DNA of 7,669 bases. Origin: Tangfeifania sp. (GTDB lineage: Bacteria > Bacteroidota > Bacteroidia > Bacteroidales > Prolixibacteraceae). Below the pieces are notes generated by a model. It saw only the letters and a program-made list of their open reading frames with translations. It did no database searches and was not told the origin of the DNA. The stretch covers positions 1-7,669 of the forward strand of contig JAGYMR010000126.1 in NCBI GenBank assembly GCA_018400515.1. Direction: 5' to 3'. Below are positions 6,802-7,669 of this stretch, one piece after another; the first letter of the stretch is position 1, and the number at the start of each line of letters is the position of its first letter. A program made the translations under genes and the position numbers.

Positions 6802-7669
6802 TTATCTTCCCCAATCGTAATTGGCTTTTTTCCCCATTTCAAATTTCACTCTCCCCCCGTTTTTCAGCGCATCATGATGCAGTACCGGTTTATTCAGAGG
6901 CTCTCCGTTAAGGGTGGCCGACTGGATGTATTTTTTATCGTACGATGCACCGGGGGCTGTGACCTCGAAGACCTCGCCGTTCCCCAGGTGAATTTTCACG
7001 TGTTCAAACATGGGGCTGCCAATGCTGTAAACGGGTTGTCCGGGAGTCACCGGGTAGAACCCCATGGCGGAAAAAACAACAAAAGATGACAGTCCCCCGC
7101 CGTCTTCATCGCCCGGCACACCCATCAAATCGTTCCGGAACCATTGCCTGAGCAACGTGCGGATCCGTTTCTGCGTTTTCCAGGGGTGTGCGGCGTAATT
7201 ATACAGATAGGGAATGTGTAATGAGGGTTCGTTGGCCATCGAGAACTGTCCGACATTTCCGGTGTGATCCGGAAGCTGGGAATAAAAGGCATATTTTGAT
7301 TTTCCCAGGGGCTCGGAGAACATGGCATCCAGGTTGCGGGTAAAGGCATCATTTCCCCCCATCAGTTCAACCAGGTCAGGAATGTTATGCTGCACATCCC
7401 AGCGGTAGATCCAGCCGTTGTTTTCATCGTAATAGTCGCGGGCCCCTTGTCCCCCCGAGAAGACATAATCAAACGGTTCGATGAAGTTGCCTTCGCTGTC
7501 TTTTGGATGGAAAAATTTTGTTTCCGGATTAAAAAGGTTCCGGTAATTAAAGCCATTATCCAGGAAATATTCCGCATCTTCTGATTTTCCGAGTGCTTCA
7601 GCAATGTGTCCAAGACACCATTCATCATAAGCCGTACCGAGGGTTACGGCCACCGACTGGCGGCTTTCA
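6802..7669 (-). CDS. GH92 family alpha-mannosidase-type glycosidase, C-terminal part (5' end outside window)
   Basis: The frame is open from the right edge (first whole codon 7668-7666) to the stop at 6802, giving 288 residues without a start. The sequence follows the GH92 catalytic region and C-terminal beta-domain: SVAVTLGTAYDEWCLGHIA, LFNPETKFF, DENNGWIYRWDVQHNIP, MANEPSLHIPYLYNY, GVPGDEDGGGLSSF, FSAMGFYPVTPG and YIQSATLNGEP. The Glu of NEPS (codon 7230-7228) is the position of the family's general acid, and the acidic GDEDGG block (about 7113-7096) is the expected base and calcium region. Many members read GN(D/E)DCGQMSAW there; this one reads GDEDGGGLSSF. GH92 enzymes are calcium-dependent, inverting exo-alpha-mannosidases with different linkage preferences; linkage cannot be predicted here. 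Full-length proteins are usually above 700 residues, so more than half lies beyond the edge, including any signal peptide. An in-frame GTG at 7653 is internal, not the start. Confidence 0.95.
   Translation of the reverse strand, partial: ESRQSVAVTLGTAYDEWCLGHIAEALGKSEDAEYFLDNGFNYRNLFNPETKFFHPKDSEGNFIEPFDYVFSGGQGARDYYDENNGWIYRWDVQHNIPDLVELMGGNDAFTRNLDAMFSEPLGKSKYAFYSQLPDHTGNVGQFSMANEPSLHIPYLYNYAAHPWKTQKRIRTLLRQWFRNDLMGVPGDEDGGGLSSFVVFSAMGFYPVTPGQPVYSIGSPMFEHVKIHLGNGEVFEVTAPGASYDKKYIQSATLNGEPLNKPVLHHDALKNGGRVKFEMGKKANYDWGR

Overview
The window looks like a stretch of a Bacteroidota chromosome. This is inferred from gene content: a GH92 glycosidase, a Tat-exported Gfo/Idh/MocA oxidoreductase and a Calx-beta-bearing secreted enzyme. 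The AT-rich gaps, mostly without strong Shine-Dalgarno sites, agree. Base composition is moderate in the genes and clearly AT-richer between them. I see no tRNA, rRNA, CRISPR array, insertion sequence or canonical intrinsic terminator, and no non-coding stretch over about 210 bases.

All six genes lie on the minus strand, so transcription runs from high to low coordinates. In that order they are: (1) the C-terminal part of a GH92 alpha-mannosidase-type glycosidase, cut by the right edge; (2) a Tat-signal Gfo/Idh/MocA oxidoreductase 24 bases further on; (3) a secreted calcineurin-like metallophosphoesterase; (4) a secreted protein with two Calx-beta domains fused to an ADP-ribosylglycohydrolase (DraG/ARH) domain; (5) a second, unrelated-looking secreted metallophosphoesterase with a DPQ motif; (6) a secreted nitrilase-superfamily amidase that fills the left 959 bases and runs off the left edge just short of its expected C-terminus.

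Five of the six proteins carry a visible export signal (four Sec, one Tat). The N-terminus of the sixth is outside the window, and GH92 enzymes are normally exported. The locus therefore reads as a set of periplasmic or surface hydrolases: glycosidic bonds (GH92), sugar oxidation (Gfo/Idh/MocA), phosphate esters (two phosphoesterases), possibly an N-glycosidic bond (ARH domain) and C-N bonds (nitrilase). A plausible but unproven reading is stepwise scavenging of a phosphorylated, mannose-containing or nucleotide-containing compound for carbon, phosphorus and nitrogen. No SusC/SusD pair, regulator or transporter is in the window.

The first junction is tight. The other four are 64 to 209 bases long, and each contains an inverted repeat, two of which share the arms GGATT...AATCC. 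These may be operators, RNA-processing or attenuation structures; none can be proved from sequence alone.
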